A stretch of 64,000 nucleotides of DNA from Bacteroidia bacterium. GTDB taxonomy: Bacteria > Bacteroidota > Bacteroidia > B-17B0 > Aurantibacillaceae. Shown here piece by piece: positions 1-7,919 of the stretch. Below the pieces are notes generated by a model. That model was not told the origin of the DNA. It saw only the letters and a list, made by a program, of their open reading frames with translations, and made no database searches. Numbering within the stretch: position 1 is the first letter of the stretch; every line of letters starts with the position of its first letter. The stretch is taken from assembly GCA_014378485.1 (NCBI GenBank), contig JACMNO010000088.1:18347-82346 (forward strand). The letters run 5' to 3'. A program made the translations under genes and the position numbers.

Positions 1-2
1 AT

Positions 3-125
3 GGAATTAATGATGATAGCGAAAAAGCACCGATAGGAATTTATGTGGTGTATATTGAATTATTTAATCTCAACGGAAAAATAAATAAGTACAAATTAAG
101 TTGTACTCTGGCGGGTAAATTATAA
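3..125 (+). CDS. C-terminal end of a surface protein, 5' truncated by the window edge
   Basis: Frame 3 is open from the window edge to a TAA at 123-125, giving 40 residues that end in an IYVVYIELFNLNGKINKYK-type strand pattern. Many Bacteroidota lamin-tail or Ig-like surface proteins end in a similar pattern (APxGIYxxYIE.F.LNG). The short gap of 23 bases to the next start suggests it may share a transcript with the following T9SS protein. Only the tail is visible, so the family assignment is a guess; being the 3' end of a real gene is likelier than chance because the reading frame runs straight from the edge with good amino-acid composition. Confidence 0.5.
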   Translation, partial: GINDDSEKAPIGIYVVYIELFNLNGKINKYKLSCTLAGKL

Positions 126-148
126 ATAATAGTATAAAACTCCAGAAA

Positions 149-1903
149 ATGATTAAAATTAAAACACTTATCGCTGTCGCTTCGTTTTTAGTATGCAACC
201 AGTTGGCTGCGCAAACAATCCCCGTTAACAGGATATATGACTGGAAACACTCAGGCTTGATAGAACCCTTGCCGGCATATACTACTACCTTAAATATGCA
301 AACAGCCGGTGCAGACACTACAGGGGTAATTCCCAGTGATAATATTTACCTTTCAGTCATCAGCCAATGTACAGTTACAAACCAATCTTATACGATCTTT
401 TTCCCAACTGGTATTTATACATTTACAAATACGATTAATTTAAAAGATAATGTTAAGCTGGAAGGCATGGGTGCTAATACGCATTTAATTTTTAAGACAG
501 CCGCAACCTGTGTTAATTTACAGGGGACTATTAATGCGACTACTACCTATAGCATTACCCAAACCGCCAATCGTTATGACCGATTTTTAAAATCAAGTGC
601 CAATACTCCCTCTGTTGTTATAAACATTAATGATTTTATTGCCGTGAAACAACATGCCGCCACTCTTGTGAATAATGACTGGGCCTACAATAGTGTGGGA
701 CAGTTTTTTAAAATAACTGCTGTTACTGGAGATACTTTAAAATTAAACCATGAATTACGAAAAGACTATGCTTTAATTGATACGATTTCAATTTATAAAG
801 TAAACCCTATTCAGAATGCCGGTTTAAAATGTATGCATATCACCAGAAGTAATTCAAGTGTGGATCAGATTGCAACGGTTCAAATGTCTTATGCTTATAA
901 TTGTTTTGCAGAAGGCATTGAAGTGGATAGTTGTTTCTTTTCACACATCACACTTGACCAATCATTTAACTGCGAGATATCTGGTTCTTATTTTCATGAT
1001 GCCTATGATTATGGCGGAGGTGGACGAGGTTATGGCATTAATATACAAATGGGATCCTGCGATAATAAAATAGAAAACAACATTTTTGATCATTTGCGTC
1101 ATTCTGTGTTGTGTCAGGCAGGAGTTAATGGAAATGTAACAGACTATAATTATTCCATTAATGCTTATTGGACCTCTTTCCCAACAAATGCTGCAGGAGA
1201 TCTGGTGCTGCATGGAAATTATGTATTCGCCAATTTATTTGAAGGCAATATCTGCCAGCAAATTGTTGTAGATAATTCACATGGGATCAATGGCCCCGAT
1301 AATAATTTTTTCAGAAACCGGGCACAAAATTATGGTATCTATATGAATTCTGCACAGCCGTCTAACGGGCAGGTTTATGTGGGTAATGAAATCACAAACA
1401 TTTCCATAGGCCAGTATATAATGGCAGGTACAGGCCACTTTGAATATGGCAATAAAAAACAGGGCACGATTACGCCTGCCGGAACAACCAGTTTAACAGA
1501 AGTAAGCTACTGTTTTACAACACAACCCGGATTTTTAGCCGGCAACAACTGGCCTGTGATTGGCATTCCAAATACATACAATACAGGAACCATCCCGGCA
1601 GAGGTAAGAAACGGCAGTGGTTCAAAATTGTCCTGCAATGCTCTTACAACCAATGTGACTGCCTATGTGGAAAGCAACACCTTTCAGATTTATCCAAATC
1701 CCGGGAATCAATTAATACATATTAAAACGGCTGCTACTAATTTTGATGGGATAGATGTTGTCAATCTTTTGGGAGAGCTGGTGCTGCATTCAGCAGCAGT
1801 TGAAACCATTAATGTTTCAGCATTGCCAAATGGTGTGTACACTATTCTTATTAAATCCGAGCAAAAACTAATGCATACAGAAAAGGTCTTCATTGTAAGA
1901 TAA
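149..1903 (+). CDS. Secreted right-handed beta-helix protein with T9SS type A sorting domain
   Basis: A 584-residue protein with a Sec signal peptide (MIKIKTLIAVASFLVCNQLAAQ, cleavage after AAQ region), then a pectate-lyase-3-like opening (residues about 65-120: IFFPTGIYTF, then LEGMG) and a long central stretch of short strands typical of parallel beta-helix proteins. The C-terminus (about 510-584) has IYPNPGNQLIHI, VVNLLGELVL and LPNGVYTILI, the usual T9SS type A signal. Known for the family: export through the outer membrane by T9SS with signal cleavage. Inferred: a cell-surface or released polysaccharide-binding or -cleaving protein. I see no clear catalytic triad of a named lyase family, so enzymatic activity is unproven. 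Confidence 0.85.
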   Translation: MIKIKTLIAVASFLVCNQLAAQTIPVNRIYDWKHSGLIEPLPAYTTTLNMQTAGADTTGVIPSDNIYLSVISQCTVTNQSYTIFFPTGIYTFTNTINLKDNVKLEGMGANTHLIFKTAATCVNLQGTINATTTYSITQTANRYDRFLKSSANTPSVVININDFIAVKQHAATLVNNDWAYNSVGQFFKITAVTGDTLKLNHELRKDYALIDTISIYKVNPIQNAGLKCMHITRSNSSVDQIATVQMSYAYNCFAEGIEVDSCFFSHITLDQSFNCEISGSYFHDAYDYGGGGRGYGINIQMGSCDNKIENNIFDHLRHSVLCQAGVNGNVTDYNYSINAYWTSFPTNAAGDLVLHGNYVFANLFEGNICQQIVVDNSHGINGPDNNFFRNRAQNYGIYMNSAQPSNGQVYVGNEITNISIGQYIMAGTGHFEYGNKKQGTITPAGTTSLTEVSYCFTTQPGFLAGNNWPVIGIPNTYNTGTIPAEVRNGSGSKLSCNALTTNVTAYVESNTFQIYPNPGNQLIHIKTAATNFDGIDVVNLLGELVLHSAAVETINVSALPNGVYTILIKSEQKLMHTEKVFIVR

Positions 1904-1915
1904 ATTAATAGCGAT

Positions 1916-2599
1916 ATGTTGCAGGATTTCATTTCATTAATCTATCCGCGTAATTGTGTAGCCTGCGGAAATTCATTGTTTAAACATGAAGACCAGGTTT
2001 GCAATTACTGCTACACCAATTTACCGAAAACAAATTTTCATCGTCAACAACGTAACCCGGTGGATGCTTTATTTTATGGGCGAACGCCTCTTTTAATAGC
2101 CAGCAGCTTTTATCTGTTTCAAAAAAAAGGAAGCATTCAAAAAATACTGCATGCAATAAAATACAAAAGCAATAAAGACCTGGCTGTTTTAGTTGGCAAA
2201 TGGTACGCCGAAGATCTCAAAACAGATCCCGTGATTAGCAAAGCAGACTATATTATTCCGGTTCCTTTGCATTCTAAAAAGTTTAAGATGCGTGGATTTA
2301 ACCAAAGTGAAGAATTTGCCAAAGGTTTATCGGAAGGATTGAAAACCTCACTAAATACAAGTGTTTTACAACGAAAAGAATTTACTGAAACTCAAACTAA
2401 AAAAAGCAAATACGAGCGCTGGGAAAATGTAGAAGATGTATTTGAATTAATTTGTCCGGAAACTTTTAAAAATAAACAAGTTGTTTTGGTAGATGATGTG
2501 ATTACCACCGGAGCCACGATTGAGGCATGTTGCCAATTGTTACAACAAATAGAAGGAATAAAAATAAGTGTGCTGAGTATTGCTTACGCAGATAAGTAA
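1916..2599 (+). CDS. ComF family protein (phosphoribosyltransferase-like)
   Basis: A 227-residue ComF/GntX-type protein. The N-terminus carries a four-cysteine zinc finger (CVACG near residue 13, CNYC near residue 34). The C-terminal half is a type I phosphoribosyltransferase fold with the PRPP-loop motif VVLVDDVITTGAT at about residues 188-200, and a typical PVPLHSKKFKMRGFNQSE segment before it. In naturally transformable bacteria ComF helps uptake or recombination of single-stranded DNA; the exact reaction is not settled. It starts 12 bases after the preceding T9SS gene. Length and motifs are normal for the family. Confidence 0.9.
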   Translation: MLQDFISLIYPRNCVACGNSLFKHEDQVCNYCYTNLPKTNFHRQQRNPVDALFYGRTPLLIASSFYLFQKKGSIQKILHAIKYKSNKDLAVLVGKWYAEDLKTDPVISKADYIIPVPLHSKKFKMRGFNQSEEFAKGLSEGLKTSLNTSVLQRKEFTETQTKKSKYERWENVEDVFELICPETFKNKQVVLVDDVITTGATIEACCQLLQQIEGIKISVLSIAYADK

Positions 2600-2657
2600 T
2601 GATTAAAACACATAGGCCCATAGGTTTTTTGCCACTTCAACCAGTCACTTGGTGCTT

Positions 2658-2727
2658 GTCACTTCGAGCGGAGTCGAGAAGCAGCATCTCATGATACCCT
2701 GAATCTAACGCCAAGGCGTGACAGGGT
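2658..2727. repeat. Short GTCA-TCGAG palindrome plus nested hairpin
   Basis: GTCACTTCGAG-CG-GAGTCGAGAAG at 2658-2681 is a minimal member of the palindrome family described at 13395, 13764 and 45242 (starts GTCA, ends TCGAGAA). It is followed by a nested hairpin: ACCCTG (2696-2701) pairs with CAGGGT (2722-2727) around ACGCC-aa-GGCGT (2708-2719). It sits between the convergent ends of the ComF and Nfu genes. No T-run follows, so it is not a textbook terminator. Confidence 0.6.
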
Positions 2728-2736
2728 GACATAAAA

Positions 2737-3366
2737 CTACATCGCTTCACTCACCACCTCTTTCACCGCATCAGGTAATAAACGTTTTAATAACGCTTCA
2801 ATGCCTGCCTTTAATGTCATGGTGCTACTTGGGCAACCACTGCAAGCGCCACGCATTTGCACAGTCACAACACCTTCTTTTAATTCTTTAAAAGTGATCA
2901 TGCCTCCGTCTGATTCTACTGCCGGACGAATGTATTGATCCAATATCTCAATGATTTTTGCTTCCACTTCATCTTTAGCAGCAACGTGCTGTGTATTGAT
3001 AATTTTCTTTTCAGTAAAGGTATTGTCAACTGCTACTTCCTGCTGGGGTAAAGAAGTTACAATTAAATTGCCCTTGTTTAAATAGTCATTAATAAAAATG
3101 CGCAACTCAAGGCTAATATCATCCCATTCTACATTATCTGTTTTGGTAACGGTAATATAATTGGTTGCAATAAAAACCGTTTTTACAAAAGGGAACTGAA
3201 ATAATTGCTTGGCAATAGGTGCCGTTTGTGTTTCAGAAATATTTTTATATTCGGCTGTTGCGCCTTTTTCTTTGATCAGTACTTTATTGGCAACAAATTT
3301 CATTGAAGCCGGATTGGGAGTGGCTTCTATATATATGGTATAAGGTACTTCTATGTCGTTTTCCAT
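2737..3366 (-). CDS. Nfu-type iron-sulfur cluster carrier (Nfu_N plus NifU C-terminal domain)
   Basis: A 209-residue protein with two domains. Residues about 5-95 match the Nfu_N (scaffold Nfu/NifU N-terminal) type, with YIEATPNPASMKFVANK near the start. Residues about 130-209 are the NifU C-terminal domain with the cluster-binding CxxC in RGACSGCPSSTM. Family knowledge: it carries and delivers Fe-S clusters to client apoproteins in the cytosol. It stands alone on the minus strand, divergent from asnS, with a structured repeat in the divergent spacer. NfuA-like is the closest named relative. Confidence 0.9.
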   Translation of the reverse strand: MENDIEVPYTIYIEATPNPASMKFVANKVLIKEKGATAEYKNISETQTAPIAKQLFQFPFVKTVFIATNYITVTKTDNVEWDDISLELRIFINDYLNKGNLIVTSLPQQEVAVDNTFTEKKIINTQHVAAKDEVEAKIIEILDQYIRPAVESDGGMITFKELKEGVVTVQMRGACSGCPSSTMTLKAGIEALLKRLLPDAVKEVVSEAM

Positions 3367-3422
3367 GATAATTAATTTAGCACAAAGATACTAAGGTTTT
3401 TACAATAAAAGGAGTGCTTTTT

Positions 3423-3520
3423 GCGTGAGGGATTGTTGTGAAAATCCTTTTTGTGCCTCCTTTACAAAAAGATTGCCGCAAAAAGCCCGACCCCGCTGCC
3501 TCTTTAACGGGGACACGCCC
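3423..3520 (+). repeat. Multi-hairpin dispersed repeat, copy A
   Basis: A 98-base element that can fold as a closing stem with three arms. GCGTG (3423) pairs with CACGC near 3514-3518; GGATT pairs with AATCC; CTTTTTGT pairs with ACAAAAAG; CCCCG pairs with CGGGG. Conserved single-stranded text includes GATTG and AAAAGCC(C/T)GACC, and the element ends in CGCCC followed by AAA. Copies B (7746) and C (15852) have the same layout with different paired bases. This copy lies in the divergent spacer between Nfu and asnS. Function unknown. Confidence 0.7.
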
Positions 3521-3595
3521 AAAATAAAAAAATGCTCATTTTAGTTAAGAAAACAAAACTCTTTTAATTATCTTCACCTCCTCAAATTATAAGCT

Positions 3596-5047
3596 ATGAC
3601 CACGCGCACAAAAATCAAGGAATTATTAAAAGGAACCCAAACCGAACAAACAGTTAATGTAAAAGGTTGGGTACGTACATTTCGTAATAATTCTTTTATT
3701 GCCATTAATGATGGTTCTAGTATTAATAATATTCAAGCCGTTGTTAATTTCGAAACTACAAATCCTGAAACACTGAAACGCATTACACCCGGTGCCTGCG
3801 TGGGCGTGACCGGTAAACTGATTGCTTCGCAGGGTAAGGGACAAACTGTTGAGATTGTTGTATCAGAAATCGAGATCTATGGTGATGCTGAATCTGATGT
3901 TACTAAACCAAATTCTTATCCTTTACAACCAAAAGCGCATTCTTTAGAATATTTAAGAGAGATTGCACATTTACGTTTTCGAACTAATACGTTTGGCGCC
4001 ATATTCAGGGTGCGTCATACTTTAGCTTACGCTATTCATAAATTTTTTAATGATAAAGGTTTTGTATATATGCACACGCCTATTATCACAAGCAGCGATG
4101 CAGAAGGAGCCGGAGAAATGTTTCGTGTATCGACGTTAGATCCTAAAAACCCGCCATTAAACGAAACAGGTGAAATAGATTACAAGCAGGATTTCTTTGG
4201 TAAGGCAACCAACTTAACGGTATCAGGACAATTAGAAGGCGAATTAGCTGCTATGGCATTTAGTGATGTGTATACATTCGGACCAACATTCAGAGCAGAA
4301 AATTCGAACACTACGCGTCACTTAGCTGAGTTTTGGATGATTGAACCAGAAATGGCTTTTTACGATTTGAAAGATAACATGGCTTTGGCAGAAGAAATGC
4401 TGAAGTATGTGATCACTTATGCTTTGGATAAAAATAAAGAAGACATTGAATTTTTATCGCAGCGTTTGTTAGATGAAGAAAAAAACAAACCACAAACAGA
4501 ACGCAGTGAATTAAATTTATTAGAAAAATTAAATTTCTGTTTAGGGAATGAGTTTGCAAAAATCACCTACACAGAAGCGATCGACATCTTGCGTGAATCG
4601 AATCATAACAAGAAAAAGAAATTCCAATACATTATTGATGGCTGGGGAGCTGATCTTCAAAGTGAGCACGAACGTTATCTTGTAGAAAAACATTTCAAGA
4701 AACCGGTGATCTTAACTGATTATCCGAAAGACATCAAATCGTTTTACATGCGTATGAATGAAGATGGAAAAACAGTAGCCGCGATGGATATTTTATTTCC
4801 GGGTATTGGCGAAATTATTGGTGGTTCTCAGCGTGAAGAGCGTTTGGATAAACTTGTAAGCCGTATGAACGATATGCATATTCCCGTTGATGAAATGAGC
4901 TGGTATTTGGATACGCGCCGTTTTGGTGCTTGTCCGCATGCTGGTTTTGGTTTAGGTTTTGAACGTTTGGTATTATTTGTAACGGGTATGACTAATATTC
5001 GTGATGTGATTGCATTTCCTAGAACTCCGAACAACTGTGAGTTTTAA
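3596..5047 (+). CDS. asnS: Asparagine-tRNA ligase
   Basis: A 483-residue class IIb aminoacyl-tRNA synthetase that charges tRNA-Asn with asparagine. The N-terminal OB-fold anticodon-binding domain is visible at about residues 17-110 ([20 protein letters not shown]). The catalytic domain follows, with motif 2 in the region [19 protein letters not shown] and motif 3 as [10 protein letters not shown] near the end; the protein closes on [15 protein letters not shown], characteristic of AsnRS rather than AspRS. Length and start are normal. Promoter-like text upstream was not convincing. The gene stands alone on the plus strand. Confidence 0.97.
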   Translation: MTTRTKIKELLKGTQTEQTVNVKGWVRTFRNNSFIAINDGSSINNIQAVVNFETTNPETLKRITPGACVGVTGKLIASQGKGQTVEIVVSEIEIYGDAESDVTKPNSYPLQPKAHSLEYLREIAHLRFRTNTFGAIFRVRHTLAYAIHKFFNDKGFVYMHTPIITSSDAEGAGEMFRVSTLDPKNPPLNETGEIDYKQDFFGKATNLTVSGQLEGELAAMAFSDVYTFGPTFRAENSNTTRHLAEFWMIEPEMAFYDLKDNMALAEEMLKYVITYALDKNKEDIEFLSQRLLDEEKNKPQTERSELNLLEKLNFCLGNEFAKITYTEAIDILRESNHNKKKKFQYIIDGWGADLQSEHERYLVEKHFKKPVILTDYPKDIKSFYMRMNEDGKTVAAMDILFPGIGEIIGGSQREERLDKLVSRMNDMHIPVDEMSWYLDTRRFGACPHAGFGLGFERLVLFVTGMTNIRDVIAFPRTPNNCEF

Positions 5048-5083
5048 TGGGCTTAAGGTTTTAGACTTCACCACGGAGGCACA

Positions 5084-5545
5084 GAGTTAGAGAAAATTAA
5101 TGAGAAGTCATTAAGGTGCCAATTTGGCACCTTAAAACATAAACCATTTTCCTAATGTCACGAAAATGGTTTTTAAAATAATATTTCTTGCGAAAATTGG
5201 AGGTCACAATTTGTGACCTCCAATTCTGATAAATTGGGATTGCGTTATGCTCCTTTTGCATTTACAGAACAAGGTGTGGCAATGCTATCTTCCATTCTGA
5301 AAAGTAAAAAGGCAATATCAATAAATATTCAGATCATCAGAATTTTCACCCGGATGAGACAAATATTAATGGATAATACTGAGATACGTTTGGCCATAGA
5401 AAAATTAGAAAAGAAAACAGATAATAATTCAAAAAACATTGAAGTTGTTTTTCAGTATATCGATGAACTAACGGATAAAAAAGAATCACGCCAAGACGTG
5501 ATTAAACCCCGGAAACAAATAGGGTATAAATTACCAAAAAAATAA
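5084..5545 (+). pseudogene. Decayed ORF6N/KilA-N-associated gene remnants
   Basis: Two pieces of ORF6N-type protein are readable. The frame ending at TAA 5153-5155 contains SLRCQFGTLKH. A different frame, open from 5177, contains ENWRSQFVTSN and runs into GLRYAPFAFTEQGVAMLSS and on to 5545 through a coiled-coil-like IRLAIEKLEKKTDNNSKNIE tail. Family knowledge: ORF6N is a DNA-binding domain of phage and bacterial regulators, and R-x-QF-[GV]-T followed by YAPFAFTEQGV is its usual C-terminal half. Roughly the first 70 residues expected are absent. The GTG at 5213 could restart a 110-residue product, but it would lack half the domain, so I call this a remnant. Confidence 0.6.
5111..5222. repeat. 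Three successive near-perfect palindromes inside the ORF6N remnant
   Basis: TTAAGGTGCCAA-T-TTGGCACCTTAA at 5111-5135, AAACCATTTTC with GAAAATGGTTT around a 10-base loop at about 5141-5172, and GGAGGTCACAA-T-TTGTGACCTCC at 5199-5221. Two of them encode the R-x-QF-[GV]-T motif of ORF6N proteins, so part of the symmetry may come from the codons of that motif rather than from a DNA function. Confidence 0.6.
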
Positions 5546-5552
5546 AATCTTC

Positions 5553-5599
5553 GTCACTTCGAGTACATTTGCCTGTTCTTGCAAATGTTTATCGAGAAG
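5553..5599 (+). repeat. GTCA-TCGAG palindrome, solo copy
   Basis: GTCACTTCGAG at the left end and TCGAGAAG at the right end bracket an inner hairpin CATTTGC-ctgttctt-GCAAATG. The end sequences and the loop (GCCTGTTCTTGC) match the copies at 13764 and 45242, while the arm bases differ and remain paired. It lies immediately downstream of the ORF6N remnant. The text continues GTGTTCTCGAC...GCTCGAA to about 5619, which may be a further partial copy. Confidence 0.6.
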
Positions 5600-5649
5600 T
5601 GTTCTCGACTATGCTCGAATTAACAGAATTTACTGACATTAGGAAAATG

Positions 5650-5866
5650 TTAGTCTTGCTTCTTAGACTTCGTGTAACCTTTTTTAGCTATAGCAGCTTT
5701 TTTTCGCAGCTTTCTGTGGTAACTGCTCCTGGATCTTTTTTACAGCTTTGGTTAGCTTCAAAATAGCGTGCGCCAAATCGGATACTTCTGCTTTAGTGGC
5801 GTAACCGTAAACCAAATCACAATGTATCCCAAAAAAGCTTGTTCCCTGCTTATATTGGTTACCTTT
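5650..5866 (-). pseudogene. Small Lys/Ala-tailed protein gene interrupted by a frameshift in an A7 run
   Basis: On the minus strand a coding-like frame reads NQYKQGTSFFGIHCDL, then ATKAEVSDLAHAILKLTKAV and QEQLPQKAAKK before an early stop. The break is at seven A residues (T7 at 5698-5704 on the plus strand). Removing one A gives AAIAKKGYTKSKKQD and a stop at 5650-5652, a natural-looking basic tail. The start is unclear: no ATG precedes the coding-like text without overlapping the divergent gene, and a TTG at 5815 is one option. I do not recognise the family. It may be a pseudogene, a sequencing error, or a gene read through slippage on A7. Confidence 0.45.
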
Positions 5867-5883
5867 AAAAAAAACGTAAAAAC

Positions 5884-6261
5884 ATGTCAGAAAAAAGCAA
5901 AAAACAATTTGGTGTATGGATGGACACACATCATGCAACCATTACAGGAAGAGAACATATTGATAAGGGAGAATTTGTGATCCTGGGACACGTGAAAAAT
6001 CCGGGTGCCGATAATAATTCGAATGAAAGTGCTTCCAATCATCAGGAGATTACCTTAACGCATAAATTCTTTAAAGAGATTGCCAGCAAAATGCCCAATA
6101 TCGATGAAGTACATGTTACAGGAACAGGCCAGATACAGGAAGAGTTTATGAAATTTCTTGCTGATACAGCACAATATAAAAATGCCCATTCAAGCGATAG
6201 CACATCCAATAAAATGAGTGATGAGCAGTTGATTACATTTATGACAAGCCATTTTAATTAA
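5884..6261 (+). CDS. Conserved hypothetical protein of Bacteroidota type
   Basis: A 125-residue soluble protein starting MSEKSKKQFGVWMDTHHATI, with a central IDEVHVTGTGQIQEEFMKFLAD segment and a closing MSDEQLITFM segment. I remember similar small proteins in other Bacteroidota, described only as hypothetical. The pattern of an N-terminal GVWMD strand followed by a GxGxxQ/EEF helix is reminiscent of the domain-3 fold of eRF1/Pelota-like and host-attachment proteins; that is a weak fold guess, not an assignment. It is divergent from the frameshifted gene at 5650 and is followed by a clear terminator, so it is probably a single-gene unit. Confidence 0.75.
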   Translation: MSEKSKKQFGVWMDTHHATITGREHIDKGEFVILGHVKNPGADNNSNESASNHQEITLTHKFFKEIASKMPNIDEVHVTGTGQIQEEFMKFLADTAQYKNAHSSDSTSNKMSDEQLITFMTSHFN

Positions 6262-6278
6262 GAGGGTACAATCCCAAT

Positions 6279-6313
6279 AAAAAAACCCGGTACTTTAAGT
6301 TCCGGGTTTTTTT
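6279..6313 (+). terminator. Rho-independent terminator after the 5884 gene
   Basis: An A-rich arm followed by ACCCGG pairs with CCGGGT and a run of seven T residues (AAAAAACCCGG ... CCGGGTTTTTTT). It lies 18 bases after the stop codon at 6261. The symmetric A and T tracts mean it could also stop transcription coming the other way. Confidence 0.85.
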
Positions 6314-6540
6314 GTGATAAACAATTATGGTTCACTAGAGCCTATAAATTTGATTTACTGCATTGAAATTTAAAATAAAAGATAAAAATTTACGTATCGT
6401 TTTTAGCAAATTTAGCATTCGTTGGTAGAGGTGCGGCTGCTTTTGGCGAAAGAGAGCGAATTACGATTTTTTCGGTGGCACTGCGAATGCTTTTTGTGGG
6501 AGAAAAGAATTGGAATTGGTCTTTCGCCTTGAATTTTTGT
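6314..6540. other. Gene-free stretch with a long-loop inverted repeat
   Basis: No coding frame here looks real. The stretch holds GCATTCG (6415-6421) and its inverse CGAATGC (6484-6490), separated by 62 bases rich in GGTGCGGC- and GGCGAAAG-like text. The composition is more GC-rich than the surrounding spacer and looks like a dispersed repeat, but I see no second copy in the window. Nothing else was recognised. Confidence 0.4.
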
Positions 6541-6581
6541 TTCTTTTTGTTCAAGCAAAAAGAAAATGAAAAGTAAAATTG
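6541..6581 (-). repeat. 41-base dispersed repeat, copy 1
   Basis: Read on the minus strand, this begins CAATTTTACTTTT and contains TTTCTTTTTGCTTG. The last 41 bases of the window (63960-64000, plus strand) match it at 36 of 41 positions by my hand alignment. Short TTTCTTTTTGCTTGxxAAAAA elements like this are familiar in Bacteroidota spacers. Here it lies just downstream of the Nudix gene's stop codon. Confidence 0.6.
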
Positions 6582-6601
6582 TCTTTATAAGTGAGCCTCA
6601 A

Positions 6602-7228
6602 TTAACTATTGATCACCCACTTCAGCTCATTCATGATCATGGCGGTGGCGCCCCATAAAATTTTATCCTGCACATCAAAATAAGGTGTGTGCAGCTTTAA
6701 GCCGGGCATGGGTTCTATGGTGGTTTGCTTCACCGTTTCAGCATCAATGAAGTTCGTGAAAGGCCATTCAATCAATTGCTTAACTTCGCGGGTATGGATA
6801 TTAAAATTGGGGCGTGCCGATAAATAAGCGATAAAAGGCTGCACCATAAATTTACTTACCGGAATATAAACCGGTGTCAGTTTACCTATAATTTCCGGTG
6901 TTTTGTCAGAACCTGTTTCTTCAAAAAATTCACGCATTGCTGTCGCTTGCAAGTCGGCATCCGTTGGATCAGCTTTTCCTCCAGGTAGCGCTATTTGTCC
7001 GCTATGGTAGCCATCATAGGTCACACGTTCAATGAGCAACAAGATTGTTTCTCCATGTTCATTTGGATATAATAAAATCAATACGGCGCTGGGACGGTAA
7101 TTTTTAGACTCAGGTGATTGAGCTAAAATTTTTTCACGGTTTATATGCGCCATTTCAAACTGCGCTTTTTCACCAGGAAGTGGTTGTTGAAGTTTTATTT
7201 TTAAATTAGATATAAATTCCTCAAACAT
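6602..7228 (-). CDS. Nudix hydrolase, CoA-pyrophosphatase type
   Basis: A 208-residue Nudix protein. The Nudix box lies at residues 83-106 (LPGGKADPTDADLQATAMRE then FFEETG), preceded by HSGQIALPGG, the signature of the NudL/Nudt7 CoA-diphosphatase subgroup (LLxxRxxxxxxHxGQxxFPGGK). Family knowledge: it hydrolyses the pyrophosphate bond of CoA or related dinucleotides using Mg2+ held by the REXXEE glutamates. The first G-x5 position has Asp in place of Glu, which is usual in this subgroup. It is a lone minus-strand gene, divergent from the SRPBCC gene 44 bases away. Confidence 0.9.
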   Translation of the reverse strand: MFEEFISNLKIKLQQPLPGEKAQFEMAHINREKILAQSPESKNYRPSAVLILLYPNEHGETILLLIERVTYDGYHSGQIALPGGKADPTDADLQATAMREFFEETGSDKTPEIIGKLTPVYIPVSKFMVQPFIAYLSARPNFNIHTREVKQLIEWPFTNFIDAETVKQTTIEPMPGLKLHTPYFDVQDKILWGATAMIMNELKWVINS

Positions 7229-7272
7229 TACACACAGTTAATTGTTTTACTAATCTAACAAATATATAGCTT

Positions 7273-7737
7273 ATGAAATTCTATTCCATTAAAAGCGTTC
7301 AACAATTGCCAATTTCATTAGGAGAGGCGTGGGACTTTTTTTCGTCACCTAACAACTTAGCCAAAATTACACCAGCAGATATGGGATTTGTAATTACATC
7401 AGACAAAAAAGATGGAGAAAAGATGTATCCCGGGCAAATTATTACTTATATCATTAAACCCTTATTAGGAATTCCTATTAAATGGATGACCGAAATAACT
7501 CATGTAAAGGAAGGTGATTATTTTATTGACGAACAACGCTTTGGTCCTTATAAATTATGGCATCACAAACATTCATTTAAAAAAACAAGTACTGGAGTTG
7601 AAATGCATGACGAAGTAAATTACGTGTTGCCTTTTGGCTTTTTAGGAACAGTAGCTCACCTATTATTTATTAGAAAACGAATAGAATATATTTTTGAGTA
7701 TAGAACTAAATTTGTTGACAATTTTTTTGGAAATTAA
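7273..7737 (+). CDS. SRPBCC family (START-like) ligand-binding protein
   Basis: A 154-residue protein with the START-like opening (QQLPISLGEAWDFFSSPNNL, then ITPADMGF), a central WMTEITHVKEGDYFIDEQRFGPYKLWHH segment and a C-terminal long helix. These are the usual marks of SRPBCC proteins annotated as cell-division-inhibitor-like or polyketide-cyclase-like in Bacteroidota. The fold binds a hydrophobic ligand; the ligand is unknown. It stands alone before a structured repeat. Confidence 0.85.
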   Translation: MKFYSIKSVQQLPISLGEAWDFFSSPNNLAKITPADMGFVITSDKKDGEKMYPGQIITYIIKPLLGIPIKWMTEITHVKEGDYFIDEQRFGPYKLWHHKHSFKKTSTGVEMHDEVNYVLPFGFLGTVAHLLFIRKRIEYIFEYRTKFVDNFFGN

Positions 7738-7745
7738 TTATACAT

Positions 7746-7853
7746 GCGTGAAGGATTGAAATGAAAATCCTTTTTGCCTGACTCCAGCTAATCACGCCGC
7801 AGCGTGAGCAATGGAAAGCCTGATCCTGCCGTTTCTTTTGCAGGGGCACGCCC
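7746..7853 (+). repeat. Multi-hairpin dispersed repeat, copy B
   Basis: A 108-base copy of the element at 3423. GCGTG pairs with CACGC at the ends; AGGATT pairs with AATCCT; TTGC pairs with GCAA around an extra inserted hairpin TCACGC-cgca-GCGTGA; CCTGC pairs with GCAGG. It ends CGCCC then AAAT. The third arm uses different bases from copy A (CCCCG/CGGGG) and copy C (CCCGC/GCGGG) yet stays paired. It sits between SRPBCC and ribBA. Confidence 0.7.
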
Positions 7854-7887
7854 AAATTTATTAAATATCAGTGTAAAATATAATCCG

Positions 7888-7895
7888 TAAATTTG
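7888..7895 (+). promoter_or_regulatory. Possible Bacteroidota -7 element before ribBA
   Basis: TAAATTTG fits the TAnnTTTG -7 consensus exactly and lies 25 bases before the ATG. I find no TTTG at the expected -33 position, so this is only a weak candidate in AT-rich DNA. Confidence 0.3.
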
Positions 7896-7919
7896 TGGCG
7901 CAAAAACATCCCATAAGCC

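Noticed and set aside
5569..5766. Open frame of 65 codons on the plus strand
   Set aside because: It runs through palindrome text and antisense to the better coding-like frame at 5650-5866; no family-like composition.
7746..7853. FMN riboswitch before ribBA
   Set aside because: The structured element there is one copy of a repeat also found before unrelated genes; no RFN-type conserved text is visible.
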